Made by a program: the position numbers and the translations under genes. Below are positions 17,001 to 25,729 of a DNA stretch of 64,000 nucleotides, piece by piece; within the stretch, counting starts at the first letter, position 1; every line of letters begins with the position of its first letter. Below the pieces are notes generated by a model. It did not search any database. It saw only the letters and a program-made list of their open reading frames with translations, and was not told the origin of the DNA. The stretch is from Leucobacter sp. OLIS6 (lineage in GTDB: Bacteria; Actinomycetota; Actinomycetes; Actinomycetales; Microbacteriaceae): the NCBI RefSeq assembly GCF_002752355.1, contig NZ_MRAV01000011.1:372001-436000 (forward strand), given 5' to 3'.

Positions 17001-20000
17001 CCGGGTGCGCCTCACCGGTGTGCAGACCGAAGAGGGATCCGGCATTGTGGCGACCCTGAACGACACCGGCACCGGGATCGAGGTGTCCGCCGCGGCCGGC
17101 GCCAAATCGGGCACGAAGCAGCTCAAGTACACCGTCGTCGATCCGTCGGGCGCGCGCGGCACCGGCAAGCTCGGCGTCGTCGTGCTGCCCGAGCAGGAAG
17201 CTGCGGGCATCGTCGCGACGACGGATTCGCTCCGCGTGGGTCCGGGTGGCGACGCGGTCGTGCTGAGCCCGCTCGACAACGATGTCGATCAGTCGGGCGG
17301 CACGCTCGAACTCACCTCCGTGACTCCGAATCTTCCGGGTGGGAAGACGAACCCCGCCTACCGGGCGCTCGCCGGGCGCCTCGACCTGTCCGAGATGAAG
17401 CAGGGCCGGATCTCGATCGAGCCCGGCCGCGAGCTCGGCACCGACTCGTTCCGGTACACGGTCCGCTCGACCAAGACCAAGAGCACGGCGGACGGACTGA
17501 TCGTCGTGCAGACCTCCGAGCATGTCGGCGCGCAAGCGCCCGCGGTGAGCGACACCGTCCTCAACGTCCGCGACCGTGCCGACCTCGCGTCGAAGGGCGT
17601 CGACGTGCTCACCGGCAAGACCCGCTGGGCCACGGGCGACGTGTCGAAGCTGAAGCTCTCGATCTGGGGGAGCAGGGCCGCCGACTACCGGGTGAAGGGA
17701 TCGCGGATCCTCGGGCAGTACCGTGCGGAGGGCGACACCGTGGTGTTCAAGCTCAGCGGAACCGACGTGTCAGGCAAGCAGGTCGCGACCTACGGCCTCC
17801 TCCTGATCCTGCCGCTCGACGAGCTGCCGCTGACGCTGAAGCCTGGTCTGAAGCCGCTGACGGTCGACGAGAACCAGCAGACCGAGGTCGACGTGGCCGA
17901 CCTCGTCGATGTCGGTCCCAGCGATCGGGTCGAACTGCGCAAGGGCTCATTCGCCGTCGGGCGCGCACAGGCGAGCTGCGAGGCGGTCTCGGGCGACCGG
18001 CTCCGGTACTCGGCCGGCGGGGAAGCCCCGTGGACCGACAGCTGCCTCATCGAGGCCCGGCTGGTCGGCCAGGACCGCTGGACCGCGCTGCCGGTCCCGG
18101 TCGTGATCGTGCCCAAGCAGCCGGTGGCGCAGGCGCAGGCGCTCACGCGCACCGTCGACCCCGGTGCGACCCAGACCATCTCCCTCACCGACATGGTGAC
18201 CTGGGAGGGCGGCCGCAAGGGCGACACGGGCAAGCTGAGCTTCGCGGAGTCCGGCGGGACCTCGCTGTTCGATGTGCAGCAGAACGGCAGCTCGCTGCGT
18301 GTCACGGCGCGCGCGGACGCGGTGCCGGGCACGCAGGAGACGGTGTCCATCGCCGTCAGCGGCGCCGGTGACTCCCGGGCCCCGCTGACCCTGCAGGTCG
18401 GCCAGGCACCGCGTGATCTGCCGCGCGGCGGCACCGTCGCGCTGCAGTGCACCGTGGGCAGCTCCTGCCAGGCGCAGCTCGTCGGCGTCGCCGGCGAGCA
18501 CGATCCGTTCGCGGGCAAGACGGGAGGCGGCCTCAAGCTCGCCTCGGTGAACGGCGATTCCTGCACCTTCGGTTCCTTCTCGCGGGTGGGCGACTCGGGC
18601 ATCTCGGTGTCGTGGCCGAACGCGCGCGGCATCGGGGGCACCTGCCGGGTCGGTTTCACCGTGCGCGATGCGCAGGGGCGAACCGGCGAGGGCACGGTCG
18701 AGTTCGACGCGCAGGGACTGCCGGGCACGCCCAGCATCCAGCAGACCGGGTACACGGCCAGCAGCGCGAGCTTCACCGTGACGCTCGGAGCGCAGCAGGC
18801 GCATCCGGCGGTCTCGGGCGTGACGCTCTCGGGCGGCGGATCGGGCTCCTGCACCGCGGTCGGATCCGCGACCTACCAGTGCACGGCCGATGGGCTGAGC
18901 AACGGCCAGAAGCACCAGTTCACCGCGCAGGCGGTCAACGCCGTCGGGTCCTCGCAGGCCTCCACCGCCGTGACGGCGTGGGCGTACAGTCCCCCCAGGA
19001 CTCCCACTGTGAAGGCGTCCCCTCTCGAGGACCGCCAAAACCGGAACTCCGGGAAGGGAGCGGTACGGGTAGTTGTGTCTGACGTGTCTAAAGACACGAA
19101 ACAGATCCGTCTGCAGCGAATCGGCGGCGACACCGAAACTGTTGAGGTCCGGCCGGAACAGAGCACCTTCTCGAGAGACTTCAGGGATCTTGCAGCCGGC
19201 AGTACCGCCGGATTCACCGCGACTCCGGTCACGGGGTTCGATGTGCCGAACATTGGCGGAGGTAACAGCACTGGCGCGCCTGGAAGCGATGAGACAACGG
19301 TGATCGGAGCCCCTGCGATTTCTTCGGTCACTCTCGTGAGCACGGGAGACAACTCTGCCAGGATCAACTACTCGGGCACCGAGGGCGCGACCGCCACTTA
19401 CACGATCAGTAAGGGAGCGCTGCAAGACCCGCCGGACTGCCTCGCGGGCGGCGGCCAGAACGAGCCCGATTTTGGCGGGTTGCGCAAGTACAGCTTGCTC
19501 CGCGGGATGGTGTGCCTGCGTAGCGCCTATGGTATGAACTCGGCGGTTTCGGATGCAAAGTTCATCGGGAACGAACTGCGGGCACCTCGCGTCACGTACA
19601 CGATTCTCGCCGCGCCTACCGCCGTGAGCGACGGCGTCATCTACGACGTCGCGAAGAACCAGGACGGCACTCCGCAGCTTGACGTGCAGAGCGCTGAGAG
19701 CGACACGAAGCTCATCTACAGCAACACCGGAACCGAGGAGTTCGCGCTCGATCCGGCCTCGGCCGCGGAATTCAAGGTCAAGCAGTGCTACGGCGACAGT
19801 CCCTGCTCCGCCGAGTCGATCGTCAGATGGAGGAATGCGCCGACCGTCGTGACGGCGAAGCCGAACGGCCAGTGCTTCCCGCTGACGAACGGTTCCGTGG
19901 GCAATCCGAGCTCCGACGAGTTGAAGACCCACCTGACGATCTCGGCGGCTGCAGCGCCGGACGCGACGGTGAAGGCGGGAGCGCCGGCCAACGGGATGGT

Positions 20001-20076
20001 CCCGGTGACCATCACCTGGGGCGGCTCGTTCCAAGCACTGCAACAGGCGACCCTCAACGTCTGCACCACCCCGTAG
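14020..20076 (+). CDS. Giant membrane-anchored surface protein with Ig/cadherin-like and FN3 repeats
   Basis: The 2018-residue protein starts at the ATG overlapping the kinase stop. A TM anchor lies at about 18-38 (WWIAGGVVTALVATVAVIAS), so nearly all of it is outside the cell. Residues 45-460 carry repeating W-containing strands (WVARESGQYARVNTDTGEL, WTLPDGKRIPLSQW) and may form a propeller. From about 467 come tandem Ig/cadherin-like repeats marked by NDTFGVRAG...LLNDFDPN, ADTATVRAG...VLDNDV and TDSLRVGPG...PLDNDV. An FN3-like domain lies near 1565-1660, followed by about 350 less regular residues of lower GC. The likely role is adhesion, cell-wall binding or a structural scaffold. It is translationally coupled to the kinase. 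Confidence 0.9.
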   Translation: MTSTVSGERRGPRRLQWWIAGGVVTALVATVAVIASGYDARQTPREEPGVWVARESGQYARVNTDTGELDLVRKVSDPSGIIQSGGRGAVLSNGNGRAWSLDPSNPVDLDVKPATSGGEQAATSARPASNQSAQSQDSADSVRMPEGTRDIVSAGRFVAIRTESGAVYAGELAPSEAEELGANAATSSTADTADLERRLSSLVRVDPSGEGQKKPSAGADAGYRATAITLTSAGVIGAYSSADGSVLRFDIAAGEPVGRADQVPDAARKLQSPQLALLGDDWVLLDGESGRLWRSGGGETTVKLEGSGVLQGSLDPDQRKRVSAGERRSGQDAAVDAVLIADTGGLLAVSSGGTAKRVLQASGAPAQPTAVEGAVYAAWLGQRSGTLWNSNEGDKPLAFDDAARESGDLQPTIRSNGSRAVLNETRTGMLWTLPDGKRIPLSQWSISDPPKQDRGSVVVTDVTDQQPPTAVNDTFGVRAGASAPLPVLLNDFDPNKRDVLTIVPDSLTASSLPKPFGSLELMPDGQSLMVRVAAKASGTATFTYRVTDGALTSNPATVTLRVAPEAENAAPAWCPVDGCRREWRVPPLAPGGTLVAPLLDGWVDPEGDVMTLTSVEPLRKEDPLRAMVTADGRLALRHTDPNAGAAEMTLRVTVTDSRGKQTRKNLGVSVQPGAAAEFTASAATVRVAQTMTVQPLERVAGGSGSFALLDATSPSPNLRVTPHTSNGTIDLQAAQAGSTTVSVMVRDTATGTEVTGQLRVTATPAGPPLALPELRAFVRPLTDTTVEILDAIPGAGSRALAVQSAKAGGGELQASVIDHSKVHVSGSTPDGAPGRIGAVDVAVAEGSTTATGKLTVFQVAANAPSGVIAVADTATVRAGSVVDIRVLDNDVAAPGERLVLQPEIVGSGTKGELAFASGNVLRYLAPKKPGTYRLSYTAYGASDPTSGDVGAVIVTVLPTGSNRDPQPAALTARVAAGATAQVTVPLSGVDPDGDRVRLTGVQTEEGSGIVATLNDTGTGIEVSAAAGAKSGTKQLKYTVVDPSGARGTGKLGVVVLPEQEAAGIVATTDSLRVGPGGDAVVLSPLDNDVDQSGGTLELTSVTPNLPGGKTNPAYRALAGRLDLSEMKQGRISIEPGRELGTDSFRYTVRSTKTKSTADGLIVVQTSEHVGAQAPAVSDTVLNVRDRADLASKGVDVLTGKTRWATGDVSKLKLSIWGSRAADYRVKGSRILGQYRAEGDTVVFKLSGTDVSGKQVATYGLLLILPLDELPLTLKPGLKPLTVDENQQTEVDVADLVDVGPSDRVELRKGSFAVGRAQASCEAVSGDRLRYSAGGEAPWTDSCLIEARLVGQDRWTALPVPVVIVPKQPVAQAQALTRTVDPGATQTISLTDMVTWEGGRKGDTGKLSFAESGGTSLFDVQQNGSSLRVTARADAVPGTQETVSIAVSGAGDSRAPLTLQVGQAPRDLPRGGTVALQCTVGSSCQAQLVGVAGEHDPFAGKTGGGLKLASVNGDSCTFGSFSRVGDSGISVSWPNARGIGGTCRVGFTVRDAQGRTGEGTVEFDAQGLPGTPSIQQTGYTASSASFTVTLGAQQAHPAVSGVTLSGGGSGSCTAVGSATYQCTADGLSNGQKHQFTAQAVNAVGSSQASTAVTAWAYSPPRTPTVKASPLEDRQNRNSGKGAVRVVVSDVSKDTKQIRLQRIGGDTETVEVRPEQSTFSRDFRDLAAGSTAGFTATPVTGFDVPNIGGGNSTGAPGSDETTVIGAPAISSVTLVSTGDNSARINYSGTEGATATYTISKGALQDPPDCLAGGGQNEPDFGGLRKYSLLRGMVCLRSAYGMNSAVSDAKFIGNELRAPRVTYTILAAPTAVSDGVIYDVAKNQDGTPQLDVQSAESDTKLIYSNTGTEEFALDPASAAEFKVKQCYGDSPCSAESIVRWRNAPTVVTAKPNGQCFPLTNGSVGNPSSDELKTHLTISAAAAPDATVKAGAPANGMVPVTITWGGSFQALQQATLNVCTTP

Positions 20077-20119
20077 TCTCGACTCACCTCCCCCTACCTC
20101 TCCCAGCAGAAGGCCCAGC

Positions 20120-21112
20120 ATGAACACGCAGCCCCAGACCGACTCGACGGCGATCTCACCCGAGCAGGCCCAGTGGGTCGCGCGCCTGTTCTCGACCACG
20201 GCGGACGCGATCGAGCAGTCGATCCACGGCAAGCGCCGTGTGGTCGAGCTGGTGATCGCCTGCGTGCTCGCAGGAGGCCACGTGCTGCTCGAGGACGTGC
20301 CGGGGACGGGCAAGACGGCGCTCGCCCGCGCCCTCGGCGAAGTGATCCAGGGCTCGTCATCGCGCGTGCAGTTCACCCCCGACCTGCTGCCGAGCGACAT
20401 CACCGGCATGTCGGTCTTCGACCAGCGCGCGGGAGCCTTCGAGTTCCACCCGGGCCCGATCTTCGCGAACGTCGTCCTGGCCGACGAGATCAACCGGGCC
20501 AGCCCGAAGACCCAGTCGGCGCTGCTCGAGGTGATGGAGGAGGGCCGGGTCACGGTCGACCGCACCTCGCACGACGTCGGCAGCCCGTTCCTCGTGATCG
20601 CGACCCAGAACCCGGTCGAGCAGGCGGGCACCTACCGGCTGCCCGAGGCCCAGCTCGACCGGTTCATGGTGAAGACCTCGATCGGCTACCCCGACCAGGC
20701 GGCGATGACCCGGATCCTGCAGGGCGACCGCTCGCACCAGCAGCCCCTCGCCCCGGTCGTCACGACGGGAATGGTGACCCAGGCGCAGGACCTGATCAAC
20801 CGCGTGCACGTGAGCCCGCTCGTCGCCGAGTACGCGGTGCGCCTCGTCGAGGCCACCCGCCGCGCGAACGAAGTGCGTCTCGGCGCGAGCGTGCGCGGCG
20901 CGCTGTCCCTCGTGCGCCTCGCCTCCGCCTGGGCCGCCGCGAGCGGCCGGCACTTCGTCACTCCCGACGACGTCCGCGACCTCGCGATGCCGGTGCTGAC
21001 GCACCGCCTCGTGCTCGAGCCCGAGGCCGAGTTCGACGGGGTGACGGCGGCGCAGGTGCTCGGCCAGATCCTGCTCGACGTCTCCGCGCCCCAGGAGAAC
21101 GGCTCGGTGTGA
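20120..21112 (+). CDS. MoxR-family AAA+ ATPase
   Basis: The 330-residue protein is a typical MoxR ATPase. Walker A is EDVPGTGKTALARAL (about 57-71) and Walker B is VVLADEINRASPKTQSALLEVMEEG (about 118). Sensor 1 is ATQNPVEQAGTYRLPEAQLDRF. A C-terminal lid helical domain follows. MoxR proteins act as chaperones that mature or insert proteins carrying vWA domains. The next gene is a DUF58 (vWA-like) protein whose start overlaps this stop (GTGTGA), followed by a transglutaminase-fold protein: the standard MoxR-DUF58-TgpA trio. It follows the giant surface protein, which may be the client. Confidence 0.95.
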   Translation: MNTQPQTDSTAISPEQAQWVARLFSTTADAIEQSIHGKRRVVELVIACVLAGGHVLLEDVPGTGKTALARALGEVIQGSSSRVQFTPDLLPSDITGMSVFDQRAGAFEFHPGPIFANVVLADEINRASPKTQSALLEVMEEGRVTVDRTSHDVGSPFLVIATQNPVEQAGTYRLPEAQLDRFMVKTSIGYPDQAAMTRILQGDRSHQQPLAPVVTTGMVTQAQDLINRVHVSPLVAEYAVRLVEATRRANEVRLGASVRGALSLVRLASAWAAASGRHFVTPDDVRDLAMPVLTHRLVLEPEAEFDGVTAAQVLGQILLDVSAPQENGSV

Positions 21113-22461
21113 GACAGAACACCTCACGCGCCCCGATCTCCGACACCGGTACGGCGACCCGGGGCACCACCAGCACGCGCTTCGGCGACACCCAGCGCTC
21201 GACGGGATACCTCAGCGCTGGGCGCCGGCGCGCGCGCCGCTGGTGGCGCCGCAATCGACGCCGCATGCGCCGGACCGCGGAGACCGTCACGCCGACCGGC
21301 TACTTCGTGCTGGGCGCCGCGATCCTCTCGCTCGTGCTCGCCGCGACCCTCGGCTGGATCGAGGCCTGGTTCGTCGCAGCGGCGTTCGGGATCCTGCTGC
21401 TGCTCGGCCTCCCGTTCCTGCTGGGCTCCCGCGCCTACCTGATCCGCATCGCCGTCGACCGTACACGGGTGACCGCGGGCGGGCGGGTGCGCCTCGGCAT
21501 CGAGGTCGAGAACGCCGGTGCGCGGCCCGCGCTCCCCGCGACCGCGGAACTGCCCGTGGGGGAGGCGCTGCGCGAGATCGCGATCCCGTTCATCGGGCCG
21601 CACGGCGAGACGACCGTCCCCGTGGAGATCGCGACGACCGCGCGCGGAGTCATCGGCGTCGGGCCGCTGAAACTCGCTCGCCGCGACCCGCTCGGGCTCG
21701 TACGCCGCGAGATCACCTGGCGCGACCGCCACCTCATCCACGTGCACCCGCGCACGGTGCTGCTCCCGCCGGGATCCGTCGGACTCGTGCGCGACCTCGA
21801 GGGCGCGTCGAGCCGCCGACTCACCGACTCCGACCTCTCGTTCCACGCGGTCCGCGAATACGTGCACGGTGACGCGCTCCGGCACGTGCACTGGAAGTCG
21901 ACCGCGAAGACCGGCACGCTGATGGTGCGCCAGTACGAGGAGTCGCAGACCGCGCGGGCCGCGGTCCTCTTCGACGCCGACCGCACCTCCTACGCCGACG
22001 ACGAGGAGTTCGAACTCGGCGTCAGCGCGGCGGCCTCCCTCGGCCTGCTCGCGGTGCGCGAGGGCCGCGAACGCTTCATCGCCTCGCAGTGGGCCCCCGG
22101 CCGGATCCGCCCGAGCATCGACGGGCTCGAAGAACTGCCCGCGCAGACGCCGACCCAGCTGCTCGACGCCTGGGCCGAGCTCGAAGGCGCCGAGGATCCA
22201 CTGCCGATCGAACGCCTGGCGCGCAACCTCGCCGAGTCGCGGCGTCCGCTCTCGATCGTGATGCTCGTCACCGGATCGGTCCCCGACCCGTCGCGCCTGC
22301 GGCGCGCGGCCGCCGCGTTCGCCGAGGACATCGACGTGCTCGTGGTGCGCTGCGAACGGCTCGCCGACCCCGCCGCCCGGCTGTTCGACGCCGGAACCAT
22401 GTTCACCGTCGGCGCGCTCGACGACCTGCCGCAGCTCATGGTGCGCGGAGGCTTCGCGTGA
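21109..22461 (+). CDS. DUF58 (vWA-like) membrane protein
   Basis: The 450-residue protein starts at GTG 21109, sharing bases with the moxR stop. After a basic N-terminus (GRRRARRWWRRNRRRMRR) come two TMs at about 66-108. A beta-rich domain follows, then the DUF58 signature DALRHVHWKSTAKTGTLMVRQYE (about 257-279). The vWA-like fold continues with AAVLFDADRTSY. DUF58 proteins work with MoxR ATPases. It overlaps the next gene by four bases. The biochemical role is unknown; assembly of surface or envelope complexes is the usual inference. Confidence 0.92.
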   Translation: MRQNTSRAPISDTGTATRGTTSTRFGDTQRSTGYLSAGRRRARRWWRRNRRRMRRTAETVTPTGYFVLGAAILSLVLAATLGWIEAWFVAAAFGILLLLGLPFLLGSRAYLIRIAVDRTRVTAGGRVRLGIEVENAGARPALPATAELPVGEALREIAIPFIGPHGETTVPVEIATTARGVIGVGPLKLARRDPLGLVRREITWRDRHLIHVHPRTVLLPPGSVGLVRDLEGASSRRLTDSDLSFHAVREYVHGDALRHVHWKSTAKTGTLMVRQYEESQTARAAVLFDADRTSYADDEEFELGVSAAASLGLLAVREGRERFIASQWAPGRIRPSIDGLEELPAQTPTQLLDAWAELEGAEDPLPIERLARNLAESRRPLSIVMLVTGSVPDPSRLRRAAAAFAEDIDVLVVRCERLADPAARLFDAGTMFTVGALDDLPQLMVRGGFA

Positions 22462-24959
22462 GCGGCGAGGTGCGGTCGGCCCCGCGACGACGCGCACGAC
22501 GTTCGAACACGTCGAGACGGCCGTCCGCGGCGATCTCGCTCGGCGCGCTGCTGCTGAGCGCCGCCGCCGCCGCGCTCGGGGCCGCCTCGGCGATGCCGAT
22601 CTACCGCACCCCGCAGGTCTGGCTCGTGGCGGGGGCCGGCTGGGCGCTCGCCGCCGGGATCGTGTGGTGCGGACGCCGGTGGGGCTGGGGCCTCATGACC
22701 CCGGTGGCGCTGATCGGCGCGTTCGTCGCGGCGGTCGTGCCGCTCGCCGTCCCCGGAGCCCTGGCCACCGGTCCCGCCGGCTGGGTGCGCGGGCTGAGCG
22801 ACGGTCTCGCCTCGGTCGCGCTCGGCTGGAAGCAGCTGCTCACCCTGACACTGCCCGTCGGCAGCTACCAGGCGGTGCTCGTCCCGCTGCTCGTCGTCAC
22901 GATGGTCACCACCGCGGCGGTCGTCGCACTCGCGCTCTCCGGACGCCGCACGGCCCCGTTCGCGGCGCTCCCCGTGCTCGTGCCGGTGCTCTTCGGCGTC
23001 GTGTTCGGCGCCTCTCGGGTCAGTGCGCCCCTCGGCCTCGGGCCGCTGCGGATCGAAGCGCCGAGGGAGCTCGTCCTGTGGGCCGGGGCCTGCCTGATCG
23101 GCGCGGTCTGGGTCGCATGGTCGTCCGGGATCGAACGCCGTGCGGCGCTCAGGCTGGGTCGCCTCGGCCAACCCGAGGAGCGTTCCGGCGGGGCGCGTCG
23201 CAACACCGCGATGCGCGCGCTCAGCGCCGCGGTGATCGCAGTGGTCGCGCTCGGCGCGGGCGCGCTGATCGCGCCGGCCATCGGCTCGGACCGCACGGTG
23301 CCGCGCGACAGCATCGATCCCCAGCTCGTCGTTCGTCAGCAGACCAGTCCGCTCGCCTCCTACCGGTCGGCGAAGCGGGACGACGAGTTCGATCGGACCC
23401 TGTTCACCGTGTCCGGGGACGGGGCGCTGCCGGCCCGGCTGCGCATGGCCGTGCTCGACGACTACGACGGGGTCGACTTCTTCGTGGACCCGGGCGAGGA
23501 CGGCCGATTCACCCGGTTCCCGAGCGGCGATCCCATCGCGGAACCGACCGAGGTCCGGATCCGGATCGACGGCTACCGGGGGATCTGGCTGCCGGTCGCG
23601 CCCCCGCTCGCCGAACCGCCCGCCTTCCTCGGGCCGCGGGCGTCCGAGCTGGGCGACAGCTTCTACATCAGCCGCGGCAGCTGGGCGGCGATCGCGGTGC
23701 CCGGCGGCAGCGGTCTGCGCACGGGCGACGAGTACTCGGTCCGGATGAGCGCCGCCAGCGACGCCAAGCCCGCCGAGCGCCCCGCGAACGCGAAACCGCT
23801 CATCGACCTCGAACGCATGCCGCAGCTGAAGCGCTGGCTCGACGAACAGCGGCTCCCCGCTGACCGCGACGGACTTCTCGAAGCCATCGACCGGCTGCGC
23901 CAGCGTGGCTACCTCAGCCACTCGCTCACCGATGGCGAGGGCGAACGGAACTGGATCACCGCGCTCGCGCCGCAGTACGGCACGCGCTTCGTGCCGAGCG
24001 CCGGCGGGCACTCGGTCGCCCGGATCGAGCAGCTCTTCCAGCAGCTGAACGAACAACAGGCGGCCGCGGGCGAGACGAGCGACGAGCGGGCGCTCGTTGC
24101 GGGCATCGGCGACGACGAGCAGTTCTCGGCCGCAGCCGCGCTCATCGCCCGGGCTATGGGCTACGACTCCCGGGTCGTGCTCGGTGTGCGGCTCGGCGGC
24201 GAACGTGCGGGGGTGCCCGGTATCCCGGCGTGCGCCGAGGCCTGCACCGGCGAGAATCTCGCGGCGTGGATCGAGGTGCGCGGTGATGGTGGCGACTGGG
24301 CTCCGCTCGACACGAGCCCGCAGGTCGCGATGCCGCCAGTCACGCTCGACCGCGGCGAGCAGCTCCCCGAATTTCCGACGGTGCCCGAGGACCGCAATGC
24401 GACGGTCGCGGACCCGCCGAGCGGGTCGAGCAGCGACTCCACCGATCCGGTGCCCGACCCGCAGCGCAACAGCTTCGCGGCGCTCTGGCCGATCCTGAAG
24501 AGCGTGGGGCTCTCGGCGCTGGCGCTGGTGCTGCTCGCCCTGCCGCTGCTCTTCGTCCCGGTCGCGAAGCGGCTCCGCATCCGCCGCAGGCGGCAGACCG
24601 CGGCCCCCGAAATCCGCGCGCTCGGCGCCTGGGACGAGCTCGTCGACGGGTACACGGACAGCGGCGCCGCGCCCCGATCCCGGGGCAGCCGCCGCGATGT
24701 CGCCGAAGAGCTCGGGGTGGCCGGCGGTGACTGGGCTGCCTGGACCGTGGACCGCGCGGTCTACGCCCGAGAGGGCATCGGCGACGCGGAGGCCGAGCAG
24801 GTCTGGGCCGTGGTCGACGAGGCGCTGCTCGAACGGCGCCAGCGGATCGGGTTCTGGGGGCGGATGCGCGCGCGGTTCTCGCTGCGCTCGCTGCTGCCCG
24901 AAGCGCGGCGCGCACGGACCCGGCGCCCACGACGATCGCGCGGAGGGAGCCGAAGATGA
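22458..24959 (+). CDS. TgpA-like membrane protein with an inactive transglutaminase domain
   Basis: The 833-residue protein has about seven N-terminal TMs (residues 22-285), an extracytoplasmic transglutaminase-like domain (about 290-680), one more TM (LSALALVLLALPLLFVPVA) and a basic cytosolic tail. This is the TgpA architecture found with MoxR and DUF58. The catalytic core is altered. The usual GDCEQF motif reads GDDEQF (Asp553), the usual HAWVEV reads AAWIEV (Ala602), and only the Asp of PLDTSP (Asp618) remains. It therefore cannot act as a Cys protease or cross-linker by the known mechanism and is probably a binding module. It starts at GTG 22458, overlapping the DUF58 stop. Confidence 0.88.
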   Translation: MSGEVRSAPRRRARRSNTSRRPSAAISLGALLLSAAAAALGAASAMPIYRTPQVWLVAGAGWALAAGIVWCGRRWGWGLMTPVALIGAFVAAVVPLAVPGALATGPAGWVRGLSDGLASVALGWKQLLTLTLPVGSYQAVLVPLLVVTMVTTAAVVALALSGRRTAPFAALPVLVPVLFGVVFGASRVSAPLGLGPLRIEAPRELVLWAGACLIGAVWVAWSSGIERRAALRLGRLGQPEERSGGARRNTAMRALSAAVIAVVALGAGALIAPAIGSDRTVPRDSIDPQLVVRQQTSPLASYRSAKRDDEFDRTLFTVSGDGALPARLRMAVLDDYDGVDFFVDPGEDGRFTRFPSGDPIAEPTEVRIRIDGYRGIWLPVAPPLAEPPAFLGPRASELGDSFYISRGSWAAIAVPGGSGLRTGDEYSVRMSAASDAKPAERPANAKPLIDLERMPQLKRWLDEQRLPADRDGLLEAIDRLRQRGYLSHSLTDGEGERNWITALAPQYGTRFVPSAGGHSVARIEQLFQQLNEQQAAAGETSDERALVAGIGDDEQFSAAAALIARAMGYDSRVVLGVRLGGERAGVPGIPACAEACTGENLAAWIEVRGDGGDWAPLDTSPQVAMPPVTLDRGEQLPEFPTVPEDRNATVADPPSGSSSDSTDPVPDPQRNSFAALWPILKSVGLSALALVLLALPLLFVPVAKRLRIRRRRQTAAPEIRALGAWDELVDGYTDSGAAPRSRGSRRDVAEELGVAGGDWAAWTVDRAVYAREGIGDAEAEQVWAVVDEALLERRQRIGFWGRMRARFSLRSLLPEARRARTRRPRRSRGGSRR

Positions 24960-25681
24960 CGGAGGAACACGCAGGAGCCGGAACCGGCACCGGCCCGGGC
25001 GGGGAGGACGAGCTCGACGCGACCGTCGTCGCGCCGCGCGCCCGCACCGCGGCGGATGCCGCCGGATCGGCCGCCGAATCGGCCGCAGACCCGAAGGCGT
25101 CGGCAGCGCCGGACGACGCGACCATCGTGGCGGCTCGACCGCCGCGGAGTGCGGACCCTGCTCAGGCGGACGACGACGGGACGATCGTCGTCGCGCGGCG
25201 CCCGCGACCCGAGCAGACCCCGCGGCCCGAACCGACCGTCGAGGATTCGGGACGGTCGACCCGCAGCGGCACGGCGAACCCGGCGCCGCCCATCGAGGAG
25301 CCGTCCGCGGGGCAGCTGCCGGCCGATGTCGTCGCGCGCATGTTCAAGTCCCCGCTCGACGCGAAGCTGCGGATCCCCGACGCGCCGACCCCTCCCGAGG
25401 AGCACACCCTGCCGCGGCGGGGCGTCGCGCCGGGCATCCCGGTCCTGAGTCCGGTGCGGAGCCTCGGCGAAGCTGACGCGAGCCGGGGAAGCGCCCTCTC
25501 GGAACGGTTCGGCCCGCCGCCGGCGTCGGTACCCGAGCCGCCTTCGGCCGTGCGGGACGGGCTGCGCTCGACCGCCCGCGCGAACCGGCGCTTCGGGCTC
25601 GGTACGATCATCGGTCTCGGCGCCGCGGTCGTCGTCTCGGCGCTCGGCCTCTGGGGCGTCGCGGTCCTCGCCTTCGGCTAG
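24956..25681 (+). CDS. Disordered single-TM protein with repeated threonine motifs
   Basis: I recognise no family. The 241-residue protein is low-complexity (Ala, Pro, Asp, Arg) and has one C-terminal TM (TIIGLGAAVVVSALGLWGVAVLAF), so it is tail-anchored with a cytosolic N-terminus. Three similar motifs stand out: DELDATVVAPRAR (Thr23), DDATIVAARPPR (Thr56) and DDGTIVVARRPR (Thr76). The same type of motif precedes the FHA domain of the 39-kb protein and ends the PP2C phosphatase. Each could be a phosphothreonine docking site for FHA domains, made by the kinase at 12.9 kb. Its ATG overlaps the stop of the transglutaminase-fold gene, so it belongs to that operon. Confidence 0.75.
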   Translation: MTEEHAGAGTGTGPGGEDELDATVVAPRARTAADAAGSAAESAADPKASAAPDDATIVAARPPRSADPAQADDDGTIVVARRPRPEQTPRPEPTVEDSGRSTRSGTANPAPPIEEPSAGQLPADVVARMFKSPLDAKLRIPDAPTPPEEHTLPRRGVAPGIPVLSPVRSLGEADASRGSALSERFGPPPASVPEPPSAVRDGLRSTARANRRFGLGTIIGLGAAVVVSALGLWGVAVLAFG

Positions 25682-25729
25682 CCGGTTCCGAACCTGCCGG
25701 GCACCTCGGAGCGGTACGGGACGACCGGG

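Noticed and set aside
14620-17535. Minus-strand open frame of 971 codons inside the giant surface protein
   Set aside because: High GC leaves antisense frames open. The product is Arg/Gly/His-rich without domains, while the sense strand has ordered Ig repeats.
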